DNA of 6,870 bases from an uncultured Lachnospiraceae bacterium (GCA_934370915.1 CAKRNI010000135.1:1-6870); one strand, 5' to 3'. Positions 1 through 6,603 are shown, counted from the first letter of the stretch. The notes: a model not told the origin generated them from the letters alone. Numbers and translations: made by a program.

Positions 1-7
1 GCCCTAT

Positions 8-72
8 ACGGATTCAGGCAGAAAAATGCTTATGCAAGCAAGCTTGCAACGCATTTTTCTGCCTGAATCCGT
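8..72 (-). terminator. Perfect 22-bp inverted repeat with nested hairpin after nrdD (likely transcript end)
   Basis: Positions 8-29 and 51-72 are exact reverse complements over 22 bases. Inside the 21-base loop, TGCAAG (33-38) pairs with CTTGCA (43-48) around a four-base loop. The structure begins 19 bases past the nrdD stop. Each arm holds A5/T5 next to a GC triplet, as in bidirectional terminators with paired A and U tracts. However, no free T run follows the full stem on the minus strand (it continues ATAGGGC). The position favours a terminator or 3' stabiliser for the scpA-scpB-nrdD message. A dispersed palindromic repeat is the main alternative. The structure is certain; the function is inferred. 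Confidence 0.65.
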
Positions 73-91
73 GCACTGCAAACTGGTTTTA

Positions 92-2224
92 TCACATGCT
101 CTTTCTCTCAGCGATCTCGGCCATTTTGGCGTCATTTAATCTTGTATCGCCTTTCACACGGGAATAACTCAGATACCCATTCATTCGGTCGATCTTCGTC
201 AGGTTCCTGCTTCCGCACACCGGACACACATCCATATTTAACTCTTCATGGCCGCAATCGTCGCAGTAGGAGAGGGACAAATTCACGCCCTCATAGAATC
301 CCATCTTCATGGCACGGCGCACCAGGGAGCGGATCGCCTCTTTGTTATAGTCAATCGGGTATTTTACATACTGGATCTTCCCGCCGTTGGAGAGCTCCCA
401 GAAACGGTGTTCCAGATTCTGTTTCTGGATCGGGGTAATGTCCTCTGTCACGTGGCAATGGAAGCCGTTGCTGACGTACTCCCGGTCGGAAACGTTCTCC
501 ACAATTCCGTACTTCTTCCGAAACTGCTTTACCTGCAGGCCGCAGAGGTTCTCCGCCGGTGTGGCGTAGATCGCGTAAAGATTTCCGTCCTCATGTTTAA
601 ACTGCTCTACTTTCCCGTTGATATGCTTCAACACTTCAATGGCGAACGCACCATCCTCCACCAGGGATTTTCCGTTATAAAGCCGCTGAAGCTCGTTGAA
701 CGCTGTGATTCCAAAGGAGGCTGTTGCTGTCTTTAACAGCGGCTTGATCTTATCGTGAAGACCTAAATGTCCGCCGTAGAATCCGCCCTCGCAGTAGGCA
801 AGGGGATTTGTGGACGCGCGCAGTTCTCCAAGATACGCGTAGGTGCGGATGTGGATCTTGCGGATCAGCTCCAGATAATAGTCTAAAACCTCGTAGAAAT
901 CTCTGCTCTCCTGTCTCGCCTTCGCTAATATCATCGGAAGATGCAGGCTCACAACACCGATATTGAAACGGCCGACAAACACCGGTACGTCCTTCTCATC
1001 CGCCGGTTCCATTCCGCCCCTCTCATACCAGGGGGAAAGGAAAGCGCGGCATCCCATTGGACTTATGATCTTTCCATACTTCTTATACATGCCGGCGATA
1101 TATCCCTCTCCGGTCAGGGACAGCCAGTCCGGGTACATGGTCTTTGAGGAGCACTCGATGCCTGCCTCGAAGACGTCCTCCAGCTCTTTTCCCGGTCCAT
1201 GAAGGTTTTCATCATATAAGAACACAAGCTTTGGGAACAGAACCGGCTTCTTGTGCCCTTCCTTTCCCTGACCTTTTTTCCGCACATTCAACATCGTGAT
1301 GGTGGCCATCTTCGCGAACCGGCTGGTTCCTGTCCCTGCCGTCATGGTAATAAACGGGTAATCTCCGCGGCTGGAGGAGACGGAGTTAAACTTGTACTCC
1401 CAGCCCTGAAATCCCTGTTCCATCTCACGCTGCACGTCGTTCCATGCCACCGCTTTCGCTTTCTCCTCCTCGAGACCGAGGTCGATATACTTTGCGATAT
1501 AGGTTCCGTAGGACTTCTCCGCGTAAGGCGCAAGGATATTCTCCACGCTCGGCACGGTAAAACCACCGTACTGCTGGCTCGCGGCGCTTAAGACGATATC
1601 ACCGATGACATCAAAGGCGACATCCAGCGTTTTCGGCTCGTTGTACCAGATGTTTCCCATCTCAAATCCGCCGCTTAAAACCTCATTGACATCAAAAAGA
1701 CAGCAGTTCATCGTGTCACGTCTTGCGGACATGTCGTGGATGTAGATATATCCATCACGGCACGCCTGAAGCTCCTCAACAGTCATGAAGAACTTCTGGT
1801 ATAGGGATTTATTTAATTCGTTAAAGATCAGGCTCCGCTTTGTTGAGACCAGAGCACTGTCGGTGTTGCTGTTCTCCTTGTCACCGATGTACATGATGGA
1901 CTGGCTCTTTTTGTAGACCTCATCCAGCATCTGGACGAAATCCTGCTTGTAGTTGCGGTAATCGCGGTAGCTCTTCGCGACAGCGGGATTGACGCGCTCC
2001 AACGCCCCCTCAACAATGTTATGCATCTGAGCGATCGGTACCTCCGCCTGACCCAGATCTTCCGCCTTCTCCTCCACGAACTCACAGATAAATTTGCTCT
2101 CCGCCTTTGAGAAGTTTATCATTGCGCGGTTTGCGGACTTGTTCACCGCCGCAAGAACTTTCTGGACATTGAATTCTTCCTTTGTCCCGTCTTTCTTGAT
2201 CACCTTGATCTCACTGCATTTCAT
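92..2224 (-). CDS. nrdD: Anaerobic (class III) ribonucleoside-triphosphate reductase, catalytic subunit
   Basis: This 710-residue glycyl-radical enzyme reduces ribonucleoside triphosphates to dNTPs without oxygen. The radical is installed by the radical-SAM activase NrdG, which is not in the window. An N-terminal ATP-cone (about 4-95, VIKKDGTKEEFNVQKVLAAV) indicates allosteric control by ATP/dATP. The ten-strand barrel core follows, with NCC (Cys174/175) and MGCR (Cys392), which by family comparison supply the active-site cysteines, and YATPAENLCG at 553-562. The end holds a four-cysteine zinc site (Cys654, Cys657, Cys667, Cys670) and the glycyl-radical motif RMNGYLS with Gly683. Length and layout match complete family members. 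Two active-site cysteines would fit the formate-using subtype, but this is inferred. The ATG overlaps the scpB stop (ATGA), and AGGAGG at 2235-2240, inside scpB, lies ten bases upstream, so translation is probably coupled. No NrdR-like box is evident nearby. A long hairpin follows the TGA stop. Confidence 0.98.
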   Translation of the reverse strand: MKCSEIKVIKKDGTKEEFNVQKVLAAVNKSANRAMINFSKAESKFICEFVEEKAEDLGQAEVPIAQMHNIVEGALERVNPAVAKSYRDYRNYKQDFVQMLDEVYKKSQSIMYIGDKENSNTDSALVSTKRSLIFNELNKSLYQKFFMTVEELQACRDGYIYIHDMSARRDTMNCCLFDVNEVLSGGFEMGNIWYNEPKTLDVAFDVIGDIVLSAASQQYGGFTVPSVENILAPYAEKSYGTYIAKYIDLGLEEEKAKAVAWNDVQREMEQGFQGWEYKFNSVSSSRGDYPFITMTAGTGTSRFAKMATITMLNVRKKGQGKEGHKKPVLFPKLVFLYDENLHGPGKELEDVFEAGIECSSKTMYPDWLSLTGEGYIAGMYKKYGKIISPMGCRAFLSPWYERGGMEPADEKDVPVFVGRFNIGVVSLHLPMILAKARQESRDFYEVLDYYLELIRKIHIRTYAYLGELRASTNPLAYCEGGFYGGHLGLHDKIKPLLKTATASFGITAFNELQRLYNGKSLVEDGAFAIEVLKHINGKVEQFKHEDGNLYAIYATPAENLCGLQVKQFRKKYGIVENVSDREYVSNGFHCHVTEDITPIQKQNLEHRFWELSNGGKIQYVKYPIDYNKEAIRSLVRRAMKMGFYEGVNLSLSYCDDCGHEELNMDVCPVCGSRNLTKIDRMNGYLSYSRVKGDTRLNDAKMAEIAERKSM

Positions 2225-2934
2225 GATATGGAATCCTCCTCGCAGCCTTCGCTGTTATCCTCATTTTCTGTATCGTTCTCTTTATCGCCTGTCATGGCGT
2301 CATTTTCACTCTCTTCAGGCTTTGTGGCACATTCCGACTCATCGAGCAGATGACCTTCCTCATCGATCTTAAGGTTCAGTTCCTCCTCGACCTCACTCCG
2401 GATCTCCTCCCTCTGCTCCACGTTCATCTCCGGGAGCTGTTCCGTGGATCCGACACCGAAACGGCGCAGGAATTCCTCCGTTGTGGCAAAAAGTGCCGGT
2501 CTTCCCGGCGCATCGAGCCGTCCCGCCTCGTACACCAGATCGTACTCCACAAGGCGGTTCACCGCGTGATCCGATTTTACACCGCGGATCTTCTCGATAT
2601 CCGCCTTCGTCACCGGCTGCTTGTAGGCAATGATCGCCAGTGTCTCCATCACCACATCCGATAACACCTGTTTTTTCGGTGTCGCCGCCACCCGGATCAG
2701 GTGTTCATAGTAATCCACACGGCTGCACATCTGGTAGCTGTCATCGAGACGCACGATCTGCATGCCCGCCTTTCTCTTGTCATATTTTTCCTTCAGGCGT
2801 TCCACGGCCTGAACGGCCGTCTCCTCATCCGATTCCAATGCCGCCGCAAGCTGGCGGATCTCCACAGACTGCCCCATGGTAAACAGCACAGACTCCACAA
2901 CAGACTCCTGCTTTTTCAGGTTTTCCACTCTCAT
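2221..2934 (-). CDS. scpB: Segregation and condensation protein B (ScpB, kite subunit of Smc-ScpAB)
   Basis: This 237-residue protein forms the dimer that binds the middle of ScpA in the condensin complex. It has the two tandem winged-helix domains of the family: the first about residues 8-85 (ESVLFTMGQSVEIRQLAAAL), the second about 88-165. The second includes the diagnostic ETLAIIAYKQPVTKADIEKI (97-116), then RGVKSDHAVNRLVEYDLV and the GRPALFATTEEFLRRFGV end. After that comes a long acidic tail: 20 of the last 47 residues are Asp or Glu, with few basic residues. The B. subtilis protein is about 40 residues shorter. GGAGG (2942-2946) lies seven bases before the ATG. The gap from scpA is 72 bases and holds no clear signal. 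The TGA stop overlaps the ATG of nrdD in ATGA. The assignment is secure; the role of the tail is unknown. Confidence 0.97.
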   Translation of the reverse strand: MRVENLKKQESVVESVLFTMGQSVEIRQLAAALESDEETAVQAVERLKEKYDKRKAGMQIVRLDDSYQMCSRVDYYEHLIRVAATPKKQVLSDVVMETLAIIAYKQPVTKADIEKIRGVKSDHAVNRLVEYDLVYEAGRLDAPGRPALFATTEEFLRRFGVGSTEQLPEMNVEQREEIRSEVEEELNLKIDEEGHLLDESECATKPEESENDAMTGDKENDTENEDNSEGCEEDSIS

Positions 2935-3006
2935 TCAATTTCCTCCACCGTCATATCACCCTGTCATCCCATGTTTTCCTGTTGTCAGCGCAAACCGTAC
3001 GTTCAT

Positions 3007-3798
3007 CTACTGGACAGTCGTGACTACAATATCCTCGTCGTCTTCCCAGCCTTCCGGCTCAAGTGATTCGATATACATGTCGTCAAAGAGATGTTCCTGA
3101 GTCAGATGAATCTTCCCCACCTTCATGAGTTCTAAAAGCGCCAGAAATGTCACGACGACTTCCGTCTTATCTTTCTGTTTTTCCAGCATCTGCCGGAAAC
3201 TGAATTTCCGGTGTTTTCTCGCATAGCCGAGGACTGAGGTGATCTTGTCCTCCAGACTCACCGGATCTTTCCTGATCGTTCCAAAGGTGCTGCGGACCGG
3301 ATCGATCTTATCCTGCTGCCGTTTCATCACCGACTCGAAGATCTTCTGGAGCTTCGTGAGGGTCACCCCGTCCAGAAGCTTATCGAGATCCACCGGCTCC
3401 ACATACTCCCGGACCTCAGCCGGGATCGTCGGATCTTTATAAAAGACGCGGTCTGCCCCGGACTCCATATCCTTTAACTCCTCCGACATCAGCCGGTATT
3501 TCTTATATTCCAGAAGACGCATCACAAGCTCCGCTCTCGGATCTTCCTCCTCGCCCTCCTCGTTCACTTCTTTTGGAAGCAGCATCCTTGCTTTAATATC
3601 AAGAAGCGTCGCCGCCATCACCAGAAATTCGCTGACCACATCCAGATTTTCTTCATCCATCTGCCGCACGTACTCCATATACTGATCCGTGATCTCGGCG
3701 ATCGGGATATCATAGATATTCACTTTATTCTTTTCAATCAGATGCAGAAGAAGATCCAGAGGACCTTCAAACTTTTCCAGTTTGTACGATAATTCCAT
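3007..3798 (-). CDS. scpA: Segregation and condensation protein A (ScpA, kleisin subunit of Smc-ScpAB)
   Basis: This 263-residue protein is the kleisin that bridges the head of one Smc subunit and the neck of the other and recruits a ScpB dimer. The resulting condensin ring compacts and segregates the chromosome. The N-terminus (YKLEKFEGPLDLLLHLIEKN, residues 5-24, then IYDIPIAEITDQY, 28-40) is the hallmark of ScpA. The N-terminal domain continues through VSEFLVMAATLLDIKARMLLP (55-75). An acidic linker, EEGEEED (80-86), follows. The C-terminal winged helix spans roughly 185-245 (DKITSVLGYARKHRKFSFRQ, VVVTFLALLELMKVGKIHL, QEHLFDDMYIE). Length is close to that of the Bacillus subtilis protein. 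The start at 3798 was chosen for the conserved N-terminus and the ribosome binding site at 3802-3807. The gene follows a terminator, so it needs its own promoter, but I see no convincing one in the 100-base gap. scpB follows after 72 bases. Confidence 0.97.
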   Translation of the reverse strand: MELSYKLEKFEGPLDLLLHLIEKNKVNIYDIPIAEITDQYMEYVRQMDEENLDVVSEFLVMAATLLDIKARMLLPKEVNEEGEEEDPRAELVMRLLEYKKYRLMSEELKDMESGADRVFYKDPTIPAEVREYVEPVDLDKLLDGVTLTKLQKIFESVMKRQQDKIDPVRSTFGTIRKDPVSLEDKITSVLGYARKHRKFSFRQMLEKQKDKTEVVVTFLALLELMKVGKIHLTQEHLFDDMYIESLEPEGWEDDEDIVVTTVQ

Positions 3799-3801
3799 AT
3801 G

Positions 3802-3807
3802 CACCTC
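3802..3807 (-). promoter_or_regulatory. Ribosome binding site that fixes the scpA start
   Basis: GAGGTG on the minus strand lies three bases before the ATG at 3798 (five bases counted from GAGG). The same frame is open further upstream to 3942, but that extension would run through the terminator at 3871-3900 and encodes a Cys/Arg-rich peptide unlike ScpA. The GAGGTG site and the conserved family N-terminus both support 3798. Confidence 0.7.
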
Positions 3808-3870
3808 AGATATAATGTTACAGTCTTCCATTCCGGAAGTCCGTGTCCAACAATTTGACATAAAACCGCA

Positions 3871-3900
3871 AAAAAGAATGTGCAGGCGCACACTCTTTTT
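3871..3900 (-). terminator. Intrinsic terminator after the metallophosphoesterase
   Basis: A 13-bp stem (3871-3883 with 3888-3900) closes a 4-base loop. On the minus strand the RNA reads AAAAAGAGUGUGC, loop GCCU, GCACAUUCUUUUU, with one more U after the stem, the classic A-tract/stem/U-tract form. The single non-Watson-Crick pair is G-U in the minus-strand RNA but A-C in the plus-strand RNA, so the structure favours the direction of the genes. The phosphoesterase stop codon lies at its base. It separates the dac-to-phosphoesterase unit from scpA-scpB-nrdD. Confidence 0.87.
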
Positions 3901-4774
3901 ATATTCCGCAGAGGTGCACAACAACCACCTGCGGCTTGTCATTCAGCCGGATATTGATCGAGTGGGTTCCAAGCCCCCGTCCGACGATCATCCGGCTCTT
4001 CTCTTTTCCGCTTTCCGGAAGTTCAAAATACCCCCCACAGCGCGGATAAAAGAACTGATACTGGGGCGTCATAACTCCGCCGACAATGGGAAGCCGGATG
4101 GTTCCGCCGTGAAAATGTCCGGAAAGTGTAAGATCTGCTCCCCAGTCCGCATACTCCTCAAAAAACAACGGGGAGTGGGCGAGAAGAAGACAGAACCTTT
4201 CGGGATCCGGCTCTCCCAGAGCATCCTTTAAAAGTCCTTCCGGAATCTCTCCGGCCCTTGGAAGATAAGCACTCTTCGGAAGATCAAGACCGTAGATTTT
4301 GATGTCACGGCCGAGATCCGCCGCCTCATTGGAAAGATAACGGATCCCGGCATTTTCGAGGGCTGTCCGGTAGTTTTCATAGGTGTCCCCGTAAATATCT
4401 GATTTCCAGAGCAGCCGGCACTCATGATTTCCATTTCCGCAGTATACCGGAAACTCTTTCGCCAGTCCTGTTAAAAGTGCAAGCGGAATTCTGATATCGG
4501 AATTTCCTCTTTTTGCGACCATCCCGTCTCCGCCAAAAAGCACGGCATCCGGGTTTACCCTCCGCACAGCTTCCATCAGTCGGCTGTTTTCTTGCCCGAA
4601 TTCCTTATTGTGGAGATCCGTCAGAAAAACGATGGTCTTCCCCGGGCCATAGATCTTTTCCGAGGCGATCCGGTACTCTTCCGTTACAAGGCAGTCCCTC
4701 TCATACCGGGAACGTGCCAGGCAGCCGGCGCCAAAAGCCATGACGCCAGCTGCCAGAAACGCTGCTGTCCCCAA
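3899..4774 (-). CDS. Membrane-anchored metallophosphoesterase (calcineurin-like, YkuE/YaeI type)
   Basis: This 291-residue protein carries the full dinuclear-metal motif set of calcineurin-like phosphoesterases: TDLH (Asp53, His55), GGD (Asp83), GNGNHE (Asn116, His117), AHSP (His200) and GHFHGG (His220, His222). Residues 2-20 are hydrophobic and likely form a signal anchor, followed by RSRYER, which would place the catalytic domain outside the membrane. The YkuE/YaeI group hydrolyses phosphodiesters or pyrophosphates, with lipid or cell-envelope substrates in known members; the substrate here cannot be told. The start is TTG: an in-frame stop (shared with the 67-residue gene) lies six bases upstream, and an AGGAGG site sits at suitable spacing. 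The next ATG (codon 12) has no good ribosome binding site and would cut the membrane segment in half. Tight spacing suggests translational coupling. The stop codon lies inside the stem of the terminator at 3871-3900. Family certain, substrate unknown. Confidence 0.92.
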   Translation of the reverse strand: MGTAAFLAAGVMAFGAGCLARSRYERDCLVTEEYRIASEKIYGPGKTIVFLTDLHNKEFGQENSRLMEAVRRVNPDAVLFGGDGMVAKRGNSDIRIPLALLTGLAKEFPVYCGNGNHECRLLWKSDIYGDTYENYRTALENAGIRYLSNEAADLGRDIKIYGLDLPKSAYLPRAGEIPEGLLKDALGEPDPERFCLLLAHSPLFFEEYADWGADLTLSGHFHGGTIRLPIVGGVMTPQYQFFYPRCGGYFELPESGKEKSRMIVGRGLGTHSINIRLNDKPQVVVVHLCGI

Positions 4775-4780
4775 ATCGGA

Positions 4781-4984
4781 TTATTCCTCCTCAAATACCT
4801 GGATTCCGCGCTCAACAACACCTGCGAAAGCCTGCGCATAGCTCTTATACTCCGGATGCTTTGCGATGATCTTATCCATTGCTTCCTTCATTTCCCCGCT
4901 GATAATAACGGTGCATCCTGCTGCCTTCTTGTTTGTTGTACGGTTCTCGTACATATCCTGCATTACTTTTACTCTTTCTTTCAT
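4781..4984 (-). CDS. Small ribbon-helix-helix-like protein of unknown function
   Basis: This 67-residue protein has no family I can name with certainty. A basic N-terminus (1-22) precedes a short beta-strand pattern CTVIIS (24-29). Two predicted helices follow, EMKEAMDKIIAKH (31-43) and YAQAFAGVVERGIQVFEEE (49-67), with a turn between them. This strand-helix-helix order and size match CopG/Arc/MetJ-type ribbon-helix-helix DNA-binding proteins, which dimerise through the strand; some are antitoxins or autoregulators. The gene looks real: AAGGAG (4992-4997) lies seven bases before the ATG, and the next gene begins six bases after its stop, with that gene's ribosome binding site inside this gene's last codons. 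No toxin-like partner sits beside it. It lies 94 bases after the carboxypeptidase and may be co-transcribed. Gene reality is strongly supported; the fold assignment is an inference from pattern alone. Confidence 0.75.
   Translation of the reverse strand: MKERVKVMQDMYENRTTNKKAAGCTVIISGEMKEAMDKIIAKHPEYKSYAQAFAGVVERGIQVFEEE
4785..4791 (-). promoter_or_regulatory. Ribosome binding site for the TTG-started phosphoesterase, inside the preceding gene
   Basis: AGGAGGA on the minus strand is made from the Glu codons that end the 67-residue gene. It lies about 10 bases before the TTG at 4774. In this frame a stop codon (4783-4781) sits just two codons upstream of the TTG, so the gene cannot start earlier. 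This site is what supports TTG over the later ATG at 4741. Confidence 0.7.
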
Positions 4985-5078
4985 GATCCTTCTCCTTGTC
5001 TTTTCTGTTTTTCACCGATCCGCCAGCCGCGCGCACCCCGGATCCACCGGAATACAGGTACGGCTCTGATCCCCTTTC

Positions 5079-6437
5079 TTACTGGATCCATGCGCCGTCC
5101 GCGCCTACGACATACTGGCCGCCGATTGTCGTATTTTTTACGATCTTACCGTCAGATCCCAGGTAAAACCACTTGCCGGAATCCTGTCTCCAGGCATTCT
5201 TTACCATGGTTCCGTTAGACTCAAAATAATACCACTCAGTACCGAACATCTTCCATCCGGTTACCATCTTTCCTTCCGTATCAAAACCAAAGTCAGCCGC
5301 ATCGATCGTGTAGATCGTTCCGACAGCCTTTGTTCCGTCAGCGAACTCATATCTCCAGCTGCCGTTATCCGGAACCCAGTGTCCGGCAGTTGTCTGCTTC
5401 CCTGTGGATGTGGTTCCGGCTTTCTCTGTATTCACATACTGATAACCATAATCCAGCATCAGCTTTGTATCCGCATAATGGGTACTTCTGGATTTTAAGA
5501 CCACCGCAACCATGCGGACGCCGTCTTTCTCCACACAGGTCACCAGCGTGTTTCCTGCCTTGGAAGTATAACCGGTCTTTCCACCGACAATTCCTGCATA
5601 GTATCTGGAATCCTTCGGGTAGAGCATCTTGTGGCCCGGAGTGATGGTTCTTGCGGAAGCTGCCTTTGTCGCCGGGAATTGATAGCTCAATGTAGAATCG
5701 ATCTCACAGAGCGTCTGATTCGCAAATGCCGCCGCTGCAATCTTTGCCATGTCGCGGCATGTGGTATACTGTTCATCCGAGTTTAATCCATTCGGATTCA
5801 CAAAATGTGTATTTGTACATCCAAGTTCACGAGCCCTCGCATTCATCAGCTCCGAAAACCCCGAAATACTGCCGGAAACGTGTTCCGCAAGTCCGTTGGC
5901 GACCTCGTTGGCTGATTTTAAAAGAAGCGCGTAGAGGCAGTCCTTTACAGCCACCTGATCCCCTTCCACAAGCCCGATCTTCACAGCACCGGACTCCAGA
6001 TCTGTGACTGCTGTTTTTGAAAATGTCACTTTGTCATCCAGCTTTGCCTTTTCCAGCACGAGAAGCGCTGTCATAAGCTTAGTGGTGCTGGCCGGAGCAA
6101 GCTTCTCATCGGCGTTCTTCTCAAAAAGAACTCTTCCATTCGTCACATCATAGAGAATTCCAGCCTCTGATGAGATCTCCGGCTTCGCGATGGCATCTGC
6201 GGCAGCTTTTGCCGCGTCACTTACCTGCTTCTGGTTTGTGCCGGACGATGAATCCGATGTTTCATATCCCGGTCCGCCTTCGCTCCCGTCCTGTGTGCCG
6301 GTCGTCTGTGTTGTCTGTGCTTTCTTTGTATCTGTTGTGGTTCCGTCCGCGCGGATGATCAAAGCCGCCTGTGCCGGCTGCGCCGCGAAAATTGCGCACG
6401 CAAGCGCGATCGGAATCATTCTGTTCATTTTTCTCAT
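5079..6437 (-). CDS. D-alanyl-D-alanine carboxypeptidase (peptidase S11, PBP5/DacF-like) with C-terminal cell-wall-binding repeats
   Basis: This 452-residue secreted enzyme should remove the terminal D-Ala from peptidoglycan pentapeptides, limiting cross-linking. Residues 1-24 form a signal peptide (basic MRKMNR, hydrophobic core, cleavage expected after AQA). A Thr/Ser/Gly-rich linker covers about 30-75. The S11 catalytic core spans about 85-335 and has all three active-site motifs: STTK with nucleophile Ser117 and Lys120, SAN at 175-177, and KTG at 287-289. From about 351 to the end come aromatic, Gly-rich units such as GWKMFGTEWYYFESNGTMVKN's core and WFYLGSDGKIVKN. These resemble the CW_binding/choline-binding repeats used for non-covalent wall attachment. 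They stand where PBP5-type enzymes usually carry a beta domain and an amphipathic membrane anchor. The start is supported by AGAGGTC at 6444-6450, eight bases from GAGG to ATG. A promoter lies upstream. No good terminator separates it from the next gene. The enzyme class is certain; the symbol (dacA, dacB or dacF) cannot be fixed from sequence. Confidence 0.95.
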   Translation of the reverse strand: MRKMNRMIPIALACAIFAAQPAQAALIIRADGTTTDTKKAQTTQTTGTQDGSEGGPGYETSDSSSGTNQKQVSDAAKAAADAIAKPEISSEAGILYDVTNGRVLFEKNADEKLAPASTTKLMTALLVLEKAKLDDKVTFSKTAVTDLESGAVKIGLVEGDQVAVKDCLYALLLKSANEVANGLAEHVSGSISGFSELMNARARELGCTNTHFVNPNGLNSDEQYTTCRDMAKIAAAAFANQTLCEIDSTLSYQFPATKAASARTITPGHKMLYPKDSRYYAGIVGGKTGYTSKAGNTLVTCVEKDGVRMVAVVLKSRSTHYADTKLMLDYGYQYVNTEKAGTTSTGKQTTAGHWVPDNGSWRYEFADGTKAVGTIYTIDAADFGFDTEGKMVTGWKMFGTEWYYFESNGTMVKNAWRQDSGKWFYLGSDGKIVKNTTIGGQYVVGADGAWIQ

Positions 6438-6546
6438 CTTTTTGACCTCTTTTTCCGGTATGTTTTCTGAAGTTCAGCTTCTCTGATGCCTCCTCTTTGT
6501 GTTTCCACTCCGGTCCCGGCATCGTCCGCTTTTCTTTTTCTATGCT

Positions 6547-6575
6547 ATCATAGATCCACCGAAAAAGCTTTGCAA
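6547..6575 (-). promoter_or_regulatory. Sigma-A-type promoter upstream of the D,D-carboxypeptidase
   Basis: On the minus strand TTGCAA (6575-6570, four of six matches to TTGACA) is separated by exactly 17 bases from TATGAT (6552-6547, five of six matches to TATAAT). Transcription would start near 6540, giving a leader of about 100 bases before the ATG at 6437. It is the best promoter candidate in the window and lies in the only sizeable intergenic gap. It has not been tested, and other weak matches could exist. Confidence 0.65.
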
Positions 6576-6603
6576 TTTTCTGTCGATTTTCTTATGTCAT
6601 TTC

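Noticed and set aside
248..736. Plus-strand open frame of 162 codons opposite nrdD
   Set aside because: It lies wholly antisense to the strongly conserved nrdD coding sequence, shows no recognisable domain and has no supporting start signal.
2935..3006. Hidden small gene in the 72-base gap between scpA and scpB
   Set aside because: An ATG opens a frame of only 16 codons with no ribosome binding site or conserved feature. No other structure is evident.
3799..3870. Promoter or NrdR box upstream of scpA, suggested by the AT-rich AACATTATAT
   Set aside because: No -35 element sits at 16-18 bases from any plausible -10, and the sequence lacks the palindromic symmetry of an NrdR box. A promoter is expected here but cannot be pointed to.
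3799..3942. Extension of scpA to an upstream ATG at 3942
   Set aside because: The extra 48 residues cross the terminator at 3871-3900, are Cys/Arg-rich and unlike any ScpA N-terminus. The ATG at 3798 has a ribosome binding site and the conserved family start.
4985..5078. Terminator between the carboxypeptidase and the small RHH-like gene
   Set aside because: Only short stems (CCGG/CCGG with a 5-base loop, GATCC/GGATC with an 18-base loop) are present and none is followed by a T run, so read-through is more likely.
4592..5218. Plus-strand open frame of 208 codons
   Set aside because: It runs antisense through the phosphoesterase start, the small gene and the carboxypeptidase end, all of which have clear motifs and ribosome binding sites. 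Its product is low-complexity and Arg/Cys/His-rich, like other antisense shadows.
6262..6522. Minus-strand 86-codon frame overlapping the carboxypeptidase start
   Set aside because: It is out of frame with the signal-peptide region, very hydrophilic and without a family match. The overlap is better explained as the leader plus a shadow frame.
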